A DNA stretch of 64,000 bases from Mesoflavibacter zeaxanthinifaciens DSM 18436 (GTDB taxonomy: Bacteria; Bacteroidota; Bacteroidia; Flavobacteriales; Flavobacteriaceae). The notes below the pieces were generated by a model that had not been told where the DNA came from, searched no databases, and saw only the letters and a program-made list of their open reading frames with translations. The position numbers were made by a program, and so were the translations under genes. Below, in pieces: positions 17,778-26,203 of the stretch (within the stretch, counting starts at the first letter, position 1; each line of letters starts with the position of its first letter). The stretch lies in contig NZ_AULQ01000007.1 in NCBI RefSeq assembly GCF_000422365.1, forward strand, positions 1-64,000. Reading direction: 5' to 3'.

Positions 17778-18845
17778 TTACATTGATGGATCCAAATAAT
17801 CTGGTGTACCATCATTATTACTATCTGTTAATATCGTTGTGTGTAGTCTATAATTACCTGTCGCTGAAACAAACTCTATTTTAACAAAAACTTCATTTTC
17901 GGCAGCATTATTATCATAAAAAGCTTGCGCTTCAGCTTTTGTTGTAAAAGGCGCCATACTATTATCTTCCTCGTATTGCATTGGCTCCACTTCATCTGCT
18001 GTTAAAATTTCATCTCCATCATCATCTATATCTATAAAGTTAGCTATACCATCTCCATCAGTATCATCATTGTAACCATCACCGTCTTGATCTAAATCTT
18101 CTATATAAGAAGGAATATTATCTTGATCAAAATCTGTATGATTTCTTTCAATAATATTTAATTTAAATAATATTGGAGAGTATGCGTCTATTCCTGTTAC
18201 AAAATTTGAAAAATATGCTAATCCAGAAGGTATAAACACAACTCCTTTACCTTGACCTGTTATATTTACAGTTCCGTCATTATTTTCTGAATAATTAGAT
18301 GCTGTTTTAAATTCAATTACACCTTCTCTAAATCCAGTTACAACACCATTTACAATTGTACCACTAGCATTATATCCTGTTGTTAAATTAAGGTTTGTAG
18401 GGTTAACATTAAAATCAAAAGACTCTCCATCTAAAGTTTCTCCTCTGTAAGTAACAACTGCTCTATCTAAAGGATTTATAGTATTACCTAAACCTTCTCT
18501 TAATGACAATATGTACAACTTGTAATCAATACCGTTTTGTTCTACGATTTTATAAGTTAATTCTGGTCTATCAATTAATGCATCTGCATTAGGATTTGAG
18601 TCATCTATAAGAGTAAACTCTACTTCAAAATCGTCATTTGATGGATTATACGGATCAGAAAAATCAAATTCTTCGTAGTTATAGGTATAGTTTGATAAAA
18701 ACTCTTCTATTTCTAAAATATTTTCATTGTAAACTTCTGTTTCATCTCTCTCTTCAATTACGGTAGTATTATCATCATCATCATTACACGCAAAATTAAA
18801 TATTGCTAATAGTAAAACAGCTAAAGTGATTTTTCTTAATTTCAT
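17778..18845 (-). CDS. FKBP-domain lipoprotein with calcium repeats
   Basis: A 355-residue lipoprotein. I start it at the ATG at 18845, which gives the signal MKLRKITLAVLLLAIFNFAC; a longer frame adds 42 residues of no signal character. The Cys is followed by NDDDDN, an acidic stretch like the lipoprotein export signal that sends Bacteroidota lipoproteins to the cell surface. Residues about 95-230 form an FKBP-type prolyl isomerase domain (AVVTYRGETLDGESFDFN, GKGVVFIPSGLAYF). Then comes a stretch of Asp-rich calcium-binding repeats (DQDGDGYNDDTDGDG, DIDDDGD). The last about 70 residues end in a further Asp-rich motif, DSNNDGTPDYLD. Likely a surface-exposed folding factor. Confidence 0.8.
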   Translation of the reverse strand: MKLRKITLAVLLLAIFNFACNDDDDNTTVIEERDETEVYNENILEIEEFLSNYTYNYEEFDFSDPYNPSNDDFEVEFTLIDDSNPNADALIDRPELTYKIVEQNGIDYKLYILSLREGLGNTINPLDRAVVTYRGETLDGESFDFNVNPTNLNLTTGYNASGTIVNGVVTGFREGVIEFKTASNYSENNDGTVNITGQGKGVVFIPSGLAYFSNFVTGIDAYSPILFKLNIIERNHTDFDQDNIPSYIEDLDQDGDGYNDDTDGDGIANFIDIDDDGDEILTADEVEPMQYEEDNSMAPFTTKAEAQAFYDNNAAENEVFVKIEFVSATGNYRLHTTILTDSNNDGTPDYLDPSM

Positions 18846-18925
18846 TATTGTTATTTTTGAGCTTGCAAGATACATTTTAATAGTATTTTGCACAATAACG
18901 TTAACGTCTATTTTAGATTTTTTGT

Positions 18926-19300
18926 ATGAGAGTTGATAAATATTTATGGTGTGTAAGGTATTATAAAACAAGAAACCAAGCTTCTATTGCTTGTAAAAAA
19001 GGTCATGTTAGGGTAAATGGTGATATTGTTAAACCAAGTAAAGAAGTTTATGCAACAGATAAAATAGAGCTAAGAAAAAATCAGGTAAATTATCAAGTTA
19101 CCGTTCTTGATATCCCTAAAAACCGTGTTGGAGCTAAAATTGTTGATATTTACAGATTAGATACTACACCTAAATCTGCTTTTGAAACTCAAGAATTACT
19201 TAAATTAGCAAAAGATTATTACAGAAAAAAAGGAAGTGGTCGTCCAACCAAAAAAGACAGGAGAGATTTGGACGATTTGGATTATAAAAACCAACAATAA
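18926..19300 (+). CDS. Hsp15-like S4-domain RNA-binding protein
   Basis: A 124-residue cytoplasmic protein with an S4 domain at the N-terminus (MRVDKYLWCVRYYKTRNQA, KKGHVRVNG) and a basic tail (RKKGSGRPTKKDRRDL). This is the Hsp15 (HslR/RlbP) layout. Hsp15 rescues stalled 50S subunits that carry peptidyl-tRNA. The next gene starts on the base after its stop, so the two are translationally coupled. It is divergent from the FKBP lipoprotein gene. Confidence 0.9.
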   Translation: MRVDKYLWCVRYYKTRNQASIACKKGHVRVNGDIVKPSKEVYATDKIELRKNQVNYQVTVLDIPKNRVGAKIVDIYRLDTTPKSAFETQELLKLAKDYYRKKGSGRPTKKDRRDLDDLDYKNQQ

Positions 19301-19804
19301 ATGACAACTTTAAATAATACTATATTAACAGCTTCAGAAATTGATCAAAAATTAACCCGCATTGCTTATCAAATTTATGAAGCAAATGTTGACGAAAGCG
19401 AAATAATCTTAGCCGGAATAGAGGCTAATGGCTATATTCTTGCTAAAAAACTAAAAACAAAACTTACTAAAATATCTCCTATTAATCCTGTTTTATGTAA
19501 GGTTACTATTGATAAGAAAAAACCATTGAATCCAATTAAAACTTCTATCAAAGCAGAAGATTACACTAATAAATCTATTGTATTAATAGATGATGTTTTA
19601 AATTCTGGATCTACATTAATTTACGGTGTAAAACATTTTCTGGATGTACCTTTAAAACAATTTAAAACTGCTGTTTTAGTAAATAGAAATCATAAAAAAT
19701 TTCCTGTAAAAGCAGATTTTAAAGGCATTTCTCTCTCTACTTCTTTAAATGAGCATGTACAAGTAGATCTAAAAGATAACGATTGGAAAGCTTACTTAGA
19801 ATAG
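19301..19804 (+). CDS. Phosphoribosyltransferase-domain protein
   Basis: A 167-residue type I phosphoribosyltransferase with the PRPP-binding loop IVLIDDVLNSGSTL (about residues 97-110). It resembles PyrR and adenine/hypoxanthine PRTases in fold, but I see no clear substrate signature. It begins directly after the Hsp15-like stop codon. Its end overlaps the convergent shikimate kinase gene by 9 bases. Confidence 0.8.
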   Translation: MTTLNNTILTASEIDQKLTRIAYQIYEANVDESEIILAGIEANGYILAKKLKTKLTKISPINPVLCKVTIDKKKPLNPIKTSIKAEDYTNKSIVLIDDVLNSGSTLIYGVKHFLDVPLKQFKTAVLVNRNHKKFPVKADFKGISLSTSLNEHVQVDLKDNDWKAYLE

Positions 19805-20311
19805 TTTAAGAATTATTTTTTCTGCTATATCTTCTATTCTTTCTGAAGCATTAATCCTAACATCTGCCATATTATAAAAATAAGAACGCTCAAAAAGATG
19901 TTTAGCTATAAACTCTTTTATTTCTTCTTCATTATTAAGATGACTAATTAAGGGGCGCGTATTATCTTTTAATAATCGCTGCGTTAAAACATTTAAATTT
20001 ACGTTTAAATATATGGTTTTAGTATTAGTGTTACTTTTTAACCATTCCATGGTATCATAAAAACATGGTGTTCCTCCTCCTAAAGAAAGCACATAATTTT
20101 CTTTATTATTAACTATTTCTTTTAAAGCTGTGTTTTCTAATTTTCTAAAATAAATCTCTCCTTTTTGACTAAATATTTCTTTTACAGATAAGTTTTCTTT
20201 TTTTTCAATGTAATTATCCAAGTCAATAAAGCTATAATTCAACACTTTAGCTAAATAATTACCTATTGTAGACTTCCCTGAAGCCATATATCCTATTAAA
20301 ATTAAATTCAT
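19796..20311 (-). CDS. aroK: Shikimate kinase
   Basis: Phosphorylates shikimate in aromatic amino acid synthesis. The 171-residue protein has Walker A GYMASGKSTIG, the shikimate-binding Asp in FIDLDNYIEKK, the Arg motif GEIYFRKLE, the LSLGGGTPC loop and the lid arginine in DNTRPLI. This is the complete family pattern. No other aro gene is adjacent. Confidence 0.95.
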   Translation of the reverse strand: MNLILIGYMASGKSTIGNYLAKVLNYSFIDLDNYIEKKENLSVKEIFSQKGEIYFRKLENTALKEIVNNKENYVLSLGGGTPCFYDTMEWLKSNTNTKTIYLNVNLNVLTQRLLKDNTRPLISHLNNEEEIKEFIAKHLFERSYFYNMADVRINASERIEDIAEKIILKLF

Positions 20312-20387
20312 CTTAAGCCTTATTTACTGATTATAAACGTCTTATCGTAAAGTGCAGCAAAAAAACAAAAAAAAATGCAATTTAGGG

Positions 20388-20417
20388 TTGGAATATTAAT
20401 AAAAGCTCTTATATTTG
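20388..20417 (+). promoter_or_regulatory. tRNA-Lys promoter
   Basis: TTG (20388-20390), 19 bases, TATATTTG (20410-20417), then CACCCGC. The same core plus CACCC occurs in the two leftward promoters at the left end of the window. It sits 21 bases before tRNA-Lys. Confidence 0.7.
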
Positions 20418-20438
20418 CACCCGCAAACAACAAACAAT

Positions 20439-20511
20439 GACCGGGTAGCTCAGTTGGTAGAGCATCTCCCTTTTAAGGAGAGGGTCCTGGGTTCGAGCCC
20501 CAGCCCGGTCA
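20439..20511 (+). tRNA. tRNA-Lys (anticodon TTT)
   Basis: A 73-base cloverleaf: acceptor GACCGGG/CCCGGTC, D arm GCTC/GAGC, anticodon stem TCTCC/GGAGA with loop CTTTTAA (anticodon TTT), T arm CTGGG/CCCAG with loop TTCGAGC, discriminator A. The CCA end is not encoded. Confidence 0.97.
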
Positions 20512-20520
20512 CAAAAAAAA

Positions 20521-20549
20521 GTTAAGCTTAAAAGCTTAACTTTTTTTTT
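20521..20549 (+). terminator. Hairpin with T run after tRNA-Lys
   Basis: GTTAAGCTT and AAGCTTAAC pair around AA, with As before and nine Ts after. It lies between the two tRNAs. No good promoter is visible before tRNA-Leu, so termination here may be partial. Confidence 0.75.
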
Positions 20550-20568
20550 ATCTTTATTTTAAAATTTA

Positions 20569-20654
20569 GCGCACGTGGCGGAATTGGTAGACGCGCTAGC
20601 TTGAGGGGCTAGTGATTGTTATTAATCGTGGAAGTTCGAGTCTTCTCGTGCGCA
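20569..20654 (+). tRNA. tRNA-Leu (anticodon GAG)
   Basis: An 86-base class II tRNA with a long variable arm. Acceptor GCGCACG/CGTGCGC, D region TGGCGGAATTGGTAGACGC, anticodon stem CTAGC/GCTAG with loop TTGAGGG (anticodon GAG), T loop TTCGAGT, discriminator A. Confidence 0.97.
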
Positions 20655-20744
20655 CTACTACTCCTTAAAATCTTTTATTTTGTCTTCATTAGTTTTTAAT
20701 TGTTAATTATTTCAAAAAAATAAATTGTTTTTTATCAGTTTTAC

Positions 20745-20770
20745 GTTTTGTTTAATTATTTTTACAAAAC
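20745..20770 (+). promoter_or_regulatory. Candidate operator before carH-crt
   Basis: An inverted repeat GTTTTGT (20745-20751), 12 bases, ACAAAAC (20764-20770) ends one base before the regulator's ATG. A MerR-type dimer or tetramer could bind here to repress the operon. The repeat is seen; its role is inferred. Confidence 0.35.
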
Positions 20771-20771
20771 A

Positions 20772-21683
20772 ATGAACAGTATTAAAACAAACTTTAGTAT
20801 TAAGGATCTCGAAAATCTTTCGGGAATAAAAGCGCATACCATAAGAATTTGGGAAAAACGCTACAACCTTTTTAAACCTAACAGAACTGATACCAATATT
20901 AGATATTACAGTACCGCTAGTCTTCAAAAAATATTAAATATTAGTTTTTTAAATAAAAACGGATACAAAATATCTAAAATAGCAAGTCTTGATGAAAACG
21001 AAATTTCTTCACTTGTAAAAGAAATAGCAGAAAGTAAAGATCCTAACAATCATTCTATAAATTTATTAAAATTGGCAATGATTAACTTTGATCAAAGCCT
21101 TTTTAATAAAACCTTTTACAAACTGGAGGAAGAAATGTCATTTAAAACCATTTTTTTTGATGTTTTTATTCCTCTTTTAGATCATATAGGATTATTATGG
21201 CAAACAGATACAATAACACCTGCTCACGAACATTTTGTAGTTGAAATTATTAAAAAGAAGATTTTAGTCGAAACAGAAAAAGCTTACAAGATTAATACAC
21301 CAGACTTAAGTCAAAAACCATATGCTTTATTCTTACCAGATAATGAAATGCACGAGCTTGGTTTATTATTTACAAATTTAGAACTAACTTTAAAAGGTAA
21401 ACATGTTATCTATTTAGGACAATCTGTACCTATTAAGAGTTTAGAGTTTTTACTAACAAAACATAAAGACATAACTTTTATTTCAAATTTTACAGTAAGC
21501 CCAGAAAACGAAAACATAGAAGATTATTTAAATAATTTCTCAAGCACTTTATTAAAAAATAATAAATGCAAACTTTTAGTATCAGGAAGACTATTAGGTA
21601 CAAAGTCTAACATTTCTAACTCAAACATTAAAACTTTTGAGTCTACAAAAGACTTAATTGATCATATTAATAATGAAAAATAA
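20772..21683 (+). CDS. MerR-family B12-dependent photoreceptor regulator
   Basis: A CarH/LitR-type regulator of 303 residues. Residues about 8-75 are a MerR winged helix (LSGIKAHTIRIWEKRYNLF). Residues about 90-175 are the four-helix light-sensing domain with the W-x9-EH signature: Trp143, Glu153, His154. Residues about 180-300 are a Rossmann cobalamin-binding domain with E-x-H-x-x-G (Glu192, His194, Gly197), His194 being the expected lower cobalt ligand. In CarH, adenosylcobalamin binding makes a tetramer that represses carotenoid genes in the dark; light breaks it. The ATG at 20772 is chosen over a TTG eight codons upstream because the N-terminus then matches the family. Its end overlaps crtI by 11 bases. 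Confidence 0.85.
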   Translation: MNSIKTNFSIKDLENLSGIKAHTIRIWEKRYNLFKPNRTDTNIRYYSTASLQKILNISFLNKNGYKISKIASLDENEISSLVKEIAESKDPNNHSINLLKLAMINFDQSLFNKTFYKLEEEMSFKTIFFDVFIPLLDHIGLLWQTDTITPAHEHFVVEIIKKKILVETEKAYKINTPDLSQKPYALFLPDNEMHELGLLFTNLELTLKGKHVIYLGQSVPIKSLEFLLTKHKDITFISNFTVSPENENIEDYLNNFSSTLLKNNKCKLLVSGRLLGTKSNISNSNIKTFESTKDLIDHINNEK

Positions 21684-23139
21684 AATAGCAATAATAGGTT
21701 CTGGGTTTTCTGCTTTATCTGCTGCATGTTATCTTGCTAAGGATGGATTTAATGTTTCAGTTTTTGAAAAAAATGATACTGTAGGAGGACGTTGTAGACA
21801 GTTTAAAAAAGATGGATTTACTTTTGATATGGGACCAAGCTGGTATTGGATGCCTGATATATTTGATAAGTTTTTTAATGATTTTGATAAAAAAACTTCA
21901 GATTTTTATCAGCTAGACAAGCTTTCTCCTGCGTATAAAATTTTCTTTAATGATGAAGTTATCACCATAGGAGATACAATGGAGAAAATTTGCGAAGAAT
22001 TTGAACGCATAGAAAAAGGAAGTTCAATTCCTCTTAAAAAATTTATAAATAAAGCTGCAGATAATTATAACATTGCCATAAACAAAATTGTATTAAAACC
22101 AGGTGTTTCACCCTTAGAATTGGTTACTAAAGATACTGTTACTAGACTAGATCAATTTTTTAAAACAATAAGCAGTGATGTTAGACGCCAGTTTAAAAAC
22201 CCTAAACTAATATCTACTTTAGAGTTTCCTGTTTTGTTTTTGGGTGCAAAACCAAGCAATACACCTTCTTTTTATAGTTTTATGAATTACGCCGATTTTG
22301 GCTTAGGTACTTGGCATCCTAAAGGCGGAATGTATCAAATAATTCTTGCAATGAGACAACTTGCAGAAGAATTAGGTGTTTCAATAAATGTAAACTCTAA
22401 TGTTACTAATATTAATGTTGAAAATAATACATCAACATCAATTACTGTTAACGGTAAAACTTTAAAGTTTGATGTTGTTTTAAGCGGTGCAGATTATCAT
22501 CACTCAGAAACGTTGTTAGATAGAAAATATAGACAGTATTCAGAAAAATATTGGAACAATAAAACCTTTGCTCCTTCTTCTCTCCTATTTTACGTAGGTT
22601 TTGATAAGAAATTGAAAAATGTAAACCATCATAACTTATTTTTTGATACCAACTTTGAAACGCATGCAGAAGATATTTACGATAATCCAAAATGGCCTAA
22701 AGAACCTCTATTTTATGCCAATTTCCCATCTGTAACAGATAACAGCATGGCGCCTAATGGTAAAGAAAATGGTTTTTTCTTAATACCAATTGCTCCTAAC
22801 TTAGAAGATACACCTCAATTAAGAGAACAATATTTTGATATAATCATGTCTCGTTTTGAAAAATTAACTCAACAAGATGTTAAAAATAGTATTATCTTTA
22901 AAGAAAGCTTTTGTGTTAAAGATTTTATTGAAGCATATAATTCCTACAAAGGAAACGCATACGGAATGGCTAATACGCTAACGCAAACCGCTTTTTTAAG
23001 ACCAAATTTAAAGAGTAAAAAAGTTAACAACCTCTACTTTACAGGACAATTAACTGTTCCTGGTCCAGGTGTGCCGCCAGCACTTATATCTGGAAAATTA
23101 GTAGCAGAATTAATCCAAAAACACCACCAAAAACTATGA
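21673..23139 (+). CDS. crtI: Phytoene desaturase CrtI
   Basis: FAD-dependent desaturase that converts phytoene to lycopene. The 488-residue protein opens with the dinucleotide-binding motif IAIIGSGFSALSAACYLA and the family segment VGGRCRQF, DMGPSWYWMPD. It ends with the C-terminal FAD motif LYFTGQLTVPGPGVPPALI. The start at 21673 overlaps the regulator gene by 11 bases; a further upstream TTG would add five residues without support. It overlaps crtB by four bases (ATGA). Confidence 0.95.
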   Translation: MKNKIAIIGSGFSALSAACYLAKDGFNVSVFEKNDTVGGRCRQFKKDGFTFDMGPSWYWMPDIFDKFFNDFDKKTSDFYQLDKLSPAYKIFFNDEVITIGDTMEKICEEFERIEKGSSIPLKKFINKAADNYNIAINKIVLKPGVSPLELVTKDTVTRLDQFFKTISSDVRRQFKNPKLISTLEFPVLFLGAKPSNTPSFYSFMNYADFGLGTWHPKGGMYQIILAMRQLAEELGVSINVNSNVTNINVENNTSTSITVNGKTLKFDVVLSGADYHHSETLLDRKYRQYSEKYWNNKTFAPSSLLFYVGFDKKLKNVNHHNLFFDTNFETHAEDIYDNPKWPKEPLFYANFPSVTDNSMAPNGKENGFFLIPIAPNLEDTPQLREQYFDIIMSRFEKLTQQDVKNSIIFKESFCVKDFIEAYNSYKGNAYGMANTLTQTAFLRPNLKSKKVNNLYFTGQLTVPGPGVPPALISGKLVAELIQKHHQKL

Positions 23140-23975
23140 AAGCAATATTTGATTCTGTGTCGTACAATTGTAGTAAAGTTGTTACTACATCTTACAGCAC
23201 TTCGTTTTCTTTAGCTACAAAAATGCTTGCAAAGTCTATCAGACAGGATATTTATAATATTTATGGTTTTGTGAGGTTTGCAGATGAGATTGTAGACACT
23301 TTTCATGATTATGATAAAGAAACTTTATTTAACAATTTTGAAAATGATTTAGAATTAGCTCTAAAAAACAAAATTAGCCTAAATCCAATATTAAATGCGT
23401 TTCAACATACATATCACAAGTATAACATCGAAAAACATATGGTTGATGCTTTTATGAAAAGTATGCGACTAGATTTATCTAAAACTAAATACACTACAGA
23501 CCAAGAGTATAAAGATTATATTTATGGTTCTGCAGACGTAGTTGGACTAATGTGTTTAAAAGTCTTTGTTAAAGGAGATAATGATCAATACGAAAAACTT
23601 AAAGACACAGCAATGTCATTAGGTTCTGCTTTTCAAAAGGTGAATTTTTTACGAGACTTAAAAGCTGATCACGAATTACTTGATAGAACTTATTTCCCAA
23701 ATACAGATTTAAATAATCTAACTGAAGAAGATAAACTATTCATCATTAATGATATTGAAAACGATTTTAAAAAAGGCTTAGAAGGTATAAAACAATTACC
23801 TATGGAGGCTAAATTTGGAGTATTTATGGCTTATAGATACTATCACCAGTTACTGGCAAAGCTTAAAAAAACACCAGCATTAGAAATTAAAAATACTAGA
23901 ATAAGAGTACCAAACTACAAAAAGGCAGAACTTTTAACTAGAAGCTACGTAAAGTATCAGTTAAATTTATTATAA
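23136..23975 (+). CDS. crtB: Phytoene synthase CrtB
   Basis: Joins two geranylgeranyl diphosphates to phytoene, the entry step to carotenoids. The 279-residue protein carries both Asp-rich Mg2+ sites: FADEIVD (about residues 48-54) and NFLRDLKAD (about 170). The family feature SAFQKVNFLRD is present. The start ATG shares bases with the crtI stop. crtZ follows after six bases. Confidence 0.95.
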   Translation: MKAIFDSVSYNCSKVVTTSYSTSFSLATKMLAKSIRQDIYNIYGFVRFADEIVDTFHDYDKETLFNNFENDLELALKNKISLNPILNAFQHTYHKYNIEKHMVDAFMKSMRLDLSKTKYTTDQEYKDYIYGSADVVGLMCLKVFVKGDNDQYEKLKDTAMSLGSAFQKVNFLRDLKADHELLDRTYFPNTDLNNLTEEDKLFIINDIENDFKKGLEGIKQLPMEAKFGVFMAYRYYHQLLAKLKKTPALEIKNTRIRVPNYKKAELLTRSYVKYQLNLL

Positions 23976-23981
23976 TTAGAC

Positions 23982-24431
23982 ATGAAAACATTGTATTGGA
24001 TATTAATATTTTTAGGCACATTTTCTATCATGGAATTTATGGCATGGTTTACACATAAATACATCATGCACGGATTTTTATGGTCACTACATAAAGACCA
24101 TCATCTAAAAGATCACGATAGCTGGTTTGAGCGTAATGATGCCTTTTTTATCTTTTATGCAATTGTAAGTATGACTTGCTTTTACTTATGGAGTTACGAA
24201 GATATATGGTATACATTACCAATAGGCTTAGGCATTATGGCTTATGGTGCAGCTTACTTCTTAGTACACGATATTTTTATCCATCAACGCTTTAAAATGT
24301 TTAGAAATGCTAATAATTGGTACGCACGTGGTGTTAGACGTGCACACAAAATACATCACAAGCATATAGGCAAAGAAGATGGAGAAAACTTTGGCATGTT
24401 AGTCGTACCATTTAAGTACTTCAAAAAATAG
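23982..24431 (+). CDS. crtZ: Beta-carotene hydroxylase CrtZ
   Basis: Di-iron membrane hydroxylase that adds 3-hydroxyls to the beta rings, giving zeaxanthin. The 149-residue protein has the histidine clusters HKYIMH, HKDHH, HDIFIH and HKIHHKH in the order of the fatty-acid hydroxylase superfamily, plus membrane segments near residues 1-25 and 55-100. It lies between crtB and crtY with gaps of five to six bases. Confidence 0.93.
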   Translation: MKTLYWILIFLGTFSIMEFMAWFTHKYIMHGFLWSLHKDHHLKDHDSWFERNDAFFIFYAIVSMTCFYLWSYEDIWYTLPIGLGIMAYGAAYFLVHDIFIHQRFKMFRNANNWYARGVRRAHKIHHKHIGKEDGENFGMLVVPFKYFKK

Positions 24432-24436
24432 ACTAA

Positions 24437-25576
24437 ATGTCTCAAAAACATTATGATTATATCATAGTTGGCAATGGTTTAGCTGGACTTCAATTAGCCT
24501 TAGCTTTTGCCAAGGATTCATATTTTAATAATAAATCCATTGCTTTAATAGACGCTTCTACTAAAACTGAAAATGATAAAACTTGGAGTTTTTGGGAACA
24601 AAACAATAGCACTTTTAGTCATTTAACTTACCAATCCTGGCAACATGCAACTATCTACGCAGAAGACCAAAAAATAAGCTTAAATCTAAAACCTTATACT
24701 TATAAATCTATACGTGCAATAGACTTTTATACGGAAGCTAAAGCACAACTCAATCAGCAAGACAATATTACATTTTTGGTGGAAACCGTGACTTCGGTTA
24801 AAGAAAAAGAAATAGTTGAAGTCACAACCAAAACAAACAACTATACGACAAATCATGTTTTTGATAGTCGGATTCCAGACGCGTTTTTTAAAGATGAAAA
24901 AGCCACAACTTTAATACAACATTTTAAAGGCTGGATTATAGAAGCTGAAAACGATGTTTTTAATGAAAACAGCTTAACAATGATGGATTATCGATTAAAA
25001 GATAATAATCAAACAACCTTTATGTATGTGTTACCGCATACAAAAAATAAAGCGTTAGTAGAATTTACATATTTTACGGAAAACACTGTTAAAAGTGACC
25101 ATTACGACAACTATTTAAAGCAATATATTTCAGAATATTTAAACATTAATAATTATAATATTGTCGAAACTGAAGTTGGTCAAATACCAATGACAACTTT
25201 TAATTTTCAATTGTTTAACTCTTCCAAAATCACTAAAATTGGTACAGCTGGCGGTTGGGTAAAACCTTCTACGGGATATTCTTTTAAACTCACAGAAAAA
25301 AGAGTTGCAAAAATTATTGAGAATATAAAAACCAATCAACCAACCACAAACGGATTTTTTAAAAACAAGTATAAATTTTACGACAAAGTATTTTTACAAG
25401 TTTTAAAAGATAATAATGAAAAAGGCGAATGGGTTTTTAATCAATTTTACAGTAAAAATAGCACACCAACCATGTTTAAATTTTTAGATGAAGAGTCTTC
25501 ACTTTTTGAAGACATTAAAATTATGTGGTCGTTATTTAGTTTCAGTTTTATTAAAGCTTTTTTTAAAACGCTTTAA
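24437..25576 (+). CDS. crtY: Lycopene beta-cyclase CrtY
   Basis: Closes both ends of lycopene to beta-carotene. The 379-residue flavoprotein starts with a dinucleotide fold (YDYIIVGNGLAGLQLALAFA), has the CrtY segment DKTWSFWEQ and the mid motif TFMYVLPHTKNKALVEFT, and KIGTAGGWVKPSTGYSF near residue 270. It is the last crt gene; its end overlaps the convergent thioredoxin gene by four bases. No crtW ketolase or rhodopsin gene follows, so zeaxanthin is the predicted product of this operon. Confidence 0.93.
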   Translation: MSQKHYDYIIVGNGLAGLQLALAFAKDSYFNNKSIALIDASTKTENDKTWSFWEQNNSTFSHLTYQSWQHATIYAEDQKISLNLKPYTYKSIRAIDFYTEAKAQLNQQDNITFLVETVTSVKEKEIVEVTTKTNNYTTNHVFDSRIPDAFFKDEKATTLIQHFKGWIIEAENDVFNENSLTMMDYRLKDNNQTTFMYVLPHTKNKALVEFTYFTENTVKSDHYDNYLKQYISEYLNINNYNIVETEVGQIPMTTFNFQLFNSSKITKIGTAGGWVKPSTGYSFKLTEKRVAKIIENIKTNQPTTNGFFKNKYKFYDKVFLQVLKDNNEKGEWVFNQFYSKNSTPTMFKFLDEESSLFEDIKIMWSLFSFSFIKAFFKTL

Positions 25577-26139
25577 TCGTTTAAAAGCTTATCTAAAGTT
25601 GCTCTAACTTTATCTCCGTTCCAATTAGCAACTCCTGTTTTATCAATAACAATCTTACCGTTTTTATCAATTAAAAAAGTGCGTGGTATACTTGATACTT
25701 CAAAATCTGGATGATTTGACATTGGATAATACACCTCTAAACTATAACCATTTTTGGTCAAAAATGCTTTCACTTTTTCACTATCATCATTGGTGACAAA
25801 TAAAAATTCAACTTTATCATTATAATCGTTATAAAGTTGATCTAAGTCAGACATTTCTGCAATACATGGCGGACACCAAGTTGCCCAAAAATTAATAAAT
25901 ACTACTTTATTTTTAGCTGAAGAAAAGTCGTAAATATTACCGTTAACATCTTGTAAAGTCCATTGGTAGGTTTGCAACTGGATTCGTTCATCTTCAGCTT
26001 CTATACTAGGAGAAAATACAGACAAGCCTTTTTGTAGTTGAATTTGTATAAACTGTCTTGATTGCGGAATTATTATTAACACAATAAATAACCCAAACAG
26101 AATATTATTTAAAGTAAATTTTGGTTTAATAGATTTCAT
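25573..26139 (-). CDS. TlpA-like membrane-anchored thioredoxin
   Basis: A 188-residue protein with one N-terminal membrane helix (about residues 12-28) and a periplasmic thioredoxin/AhpC-TSA domain. The active site is WATWCPPC (cysteines near 93 and 96) and the cis-proline is in SSIPRTFLID. Likely a thiol-disulfide reductase for cytochrome c maturation or envelope protein repair; the partner is unknown. It is divergent in function from the crt genes and faces them tail to tail. Confidence 0.88.
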   Translation of the reverse strand: MKSIKPKFTLNNILFGLFIVLIIIPQSRQFIQIQLQKGLSVFSPSIEAEDERIQLQTYQWTLQDVNGNIYDFSSAKNKVVFINFWATWCPPCIAEMSDLDQLYNDYNDKVEFLFVTNDDSEKVKAFLTKNGYSLEVYYPMSNHPDFEVSSIPRTFLIDKNGKIVIDKTGVANWNGDKVRATLDKLLND

Positions 26140-26160
26140 TATAAAATATATGAAACAAAA

Positions 26161-26186
26161 AACTCCTGAATATTCAGGAGTTTTTA
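26161..26186 (-). terminator. Terminator of the aconitase gene
   Basis: AACTCCTGAA and TTCAGGAGTT form a perfect ten-base-pair stem with a TA loop and flanking A/T runs, 18 bases past the end of the 755-residue aconitase. Confidence 0.85.
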
Positions 26187-26203
26187 TTATTTAATTAAAT
26201 AAA

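Noticed and set aside
20748-20771. Eight-codon N-terminal extension of the MerR/CarH gene from TTG
   Set aside because: The extra residues do not fit the MerR start and the TTG lies inside the inverted repeat; ATG at 20772 is better.
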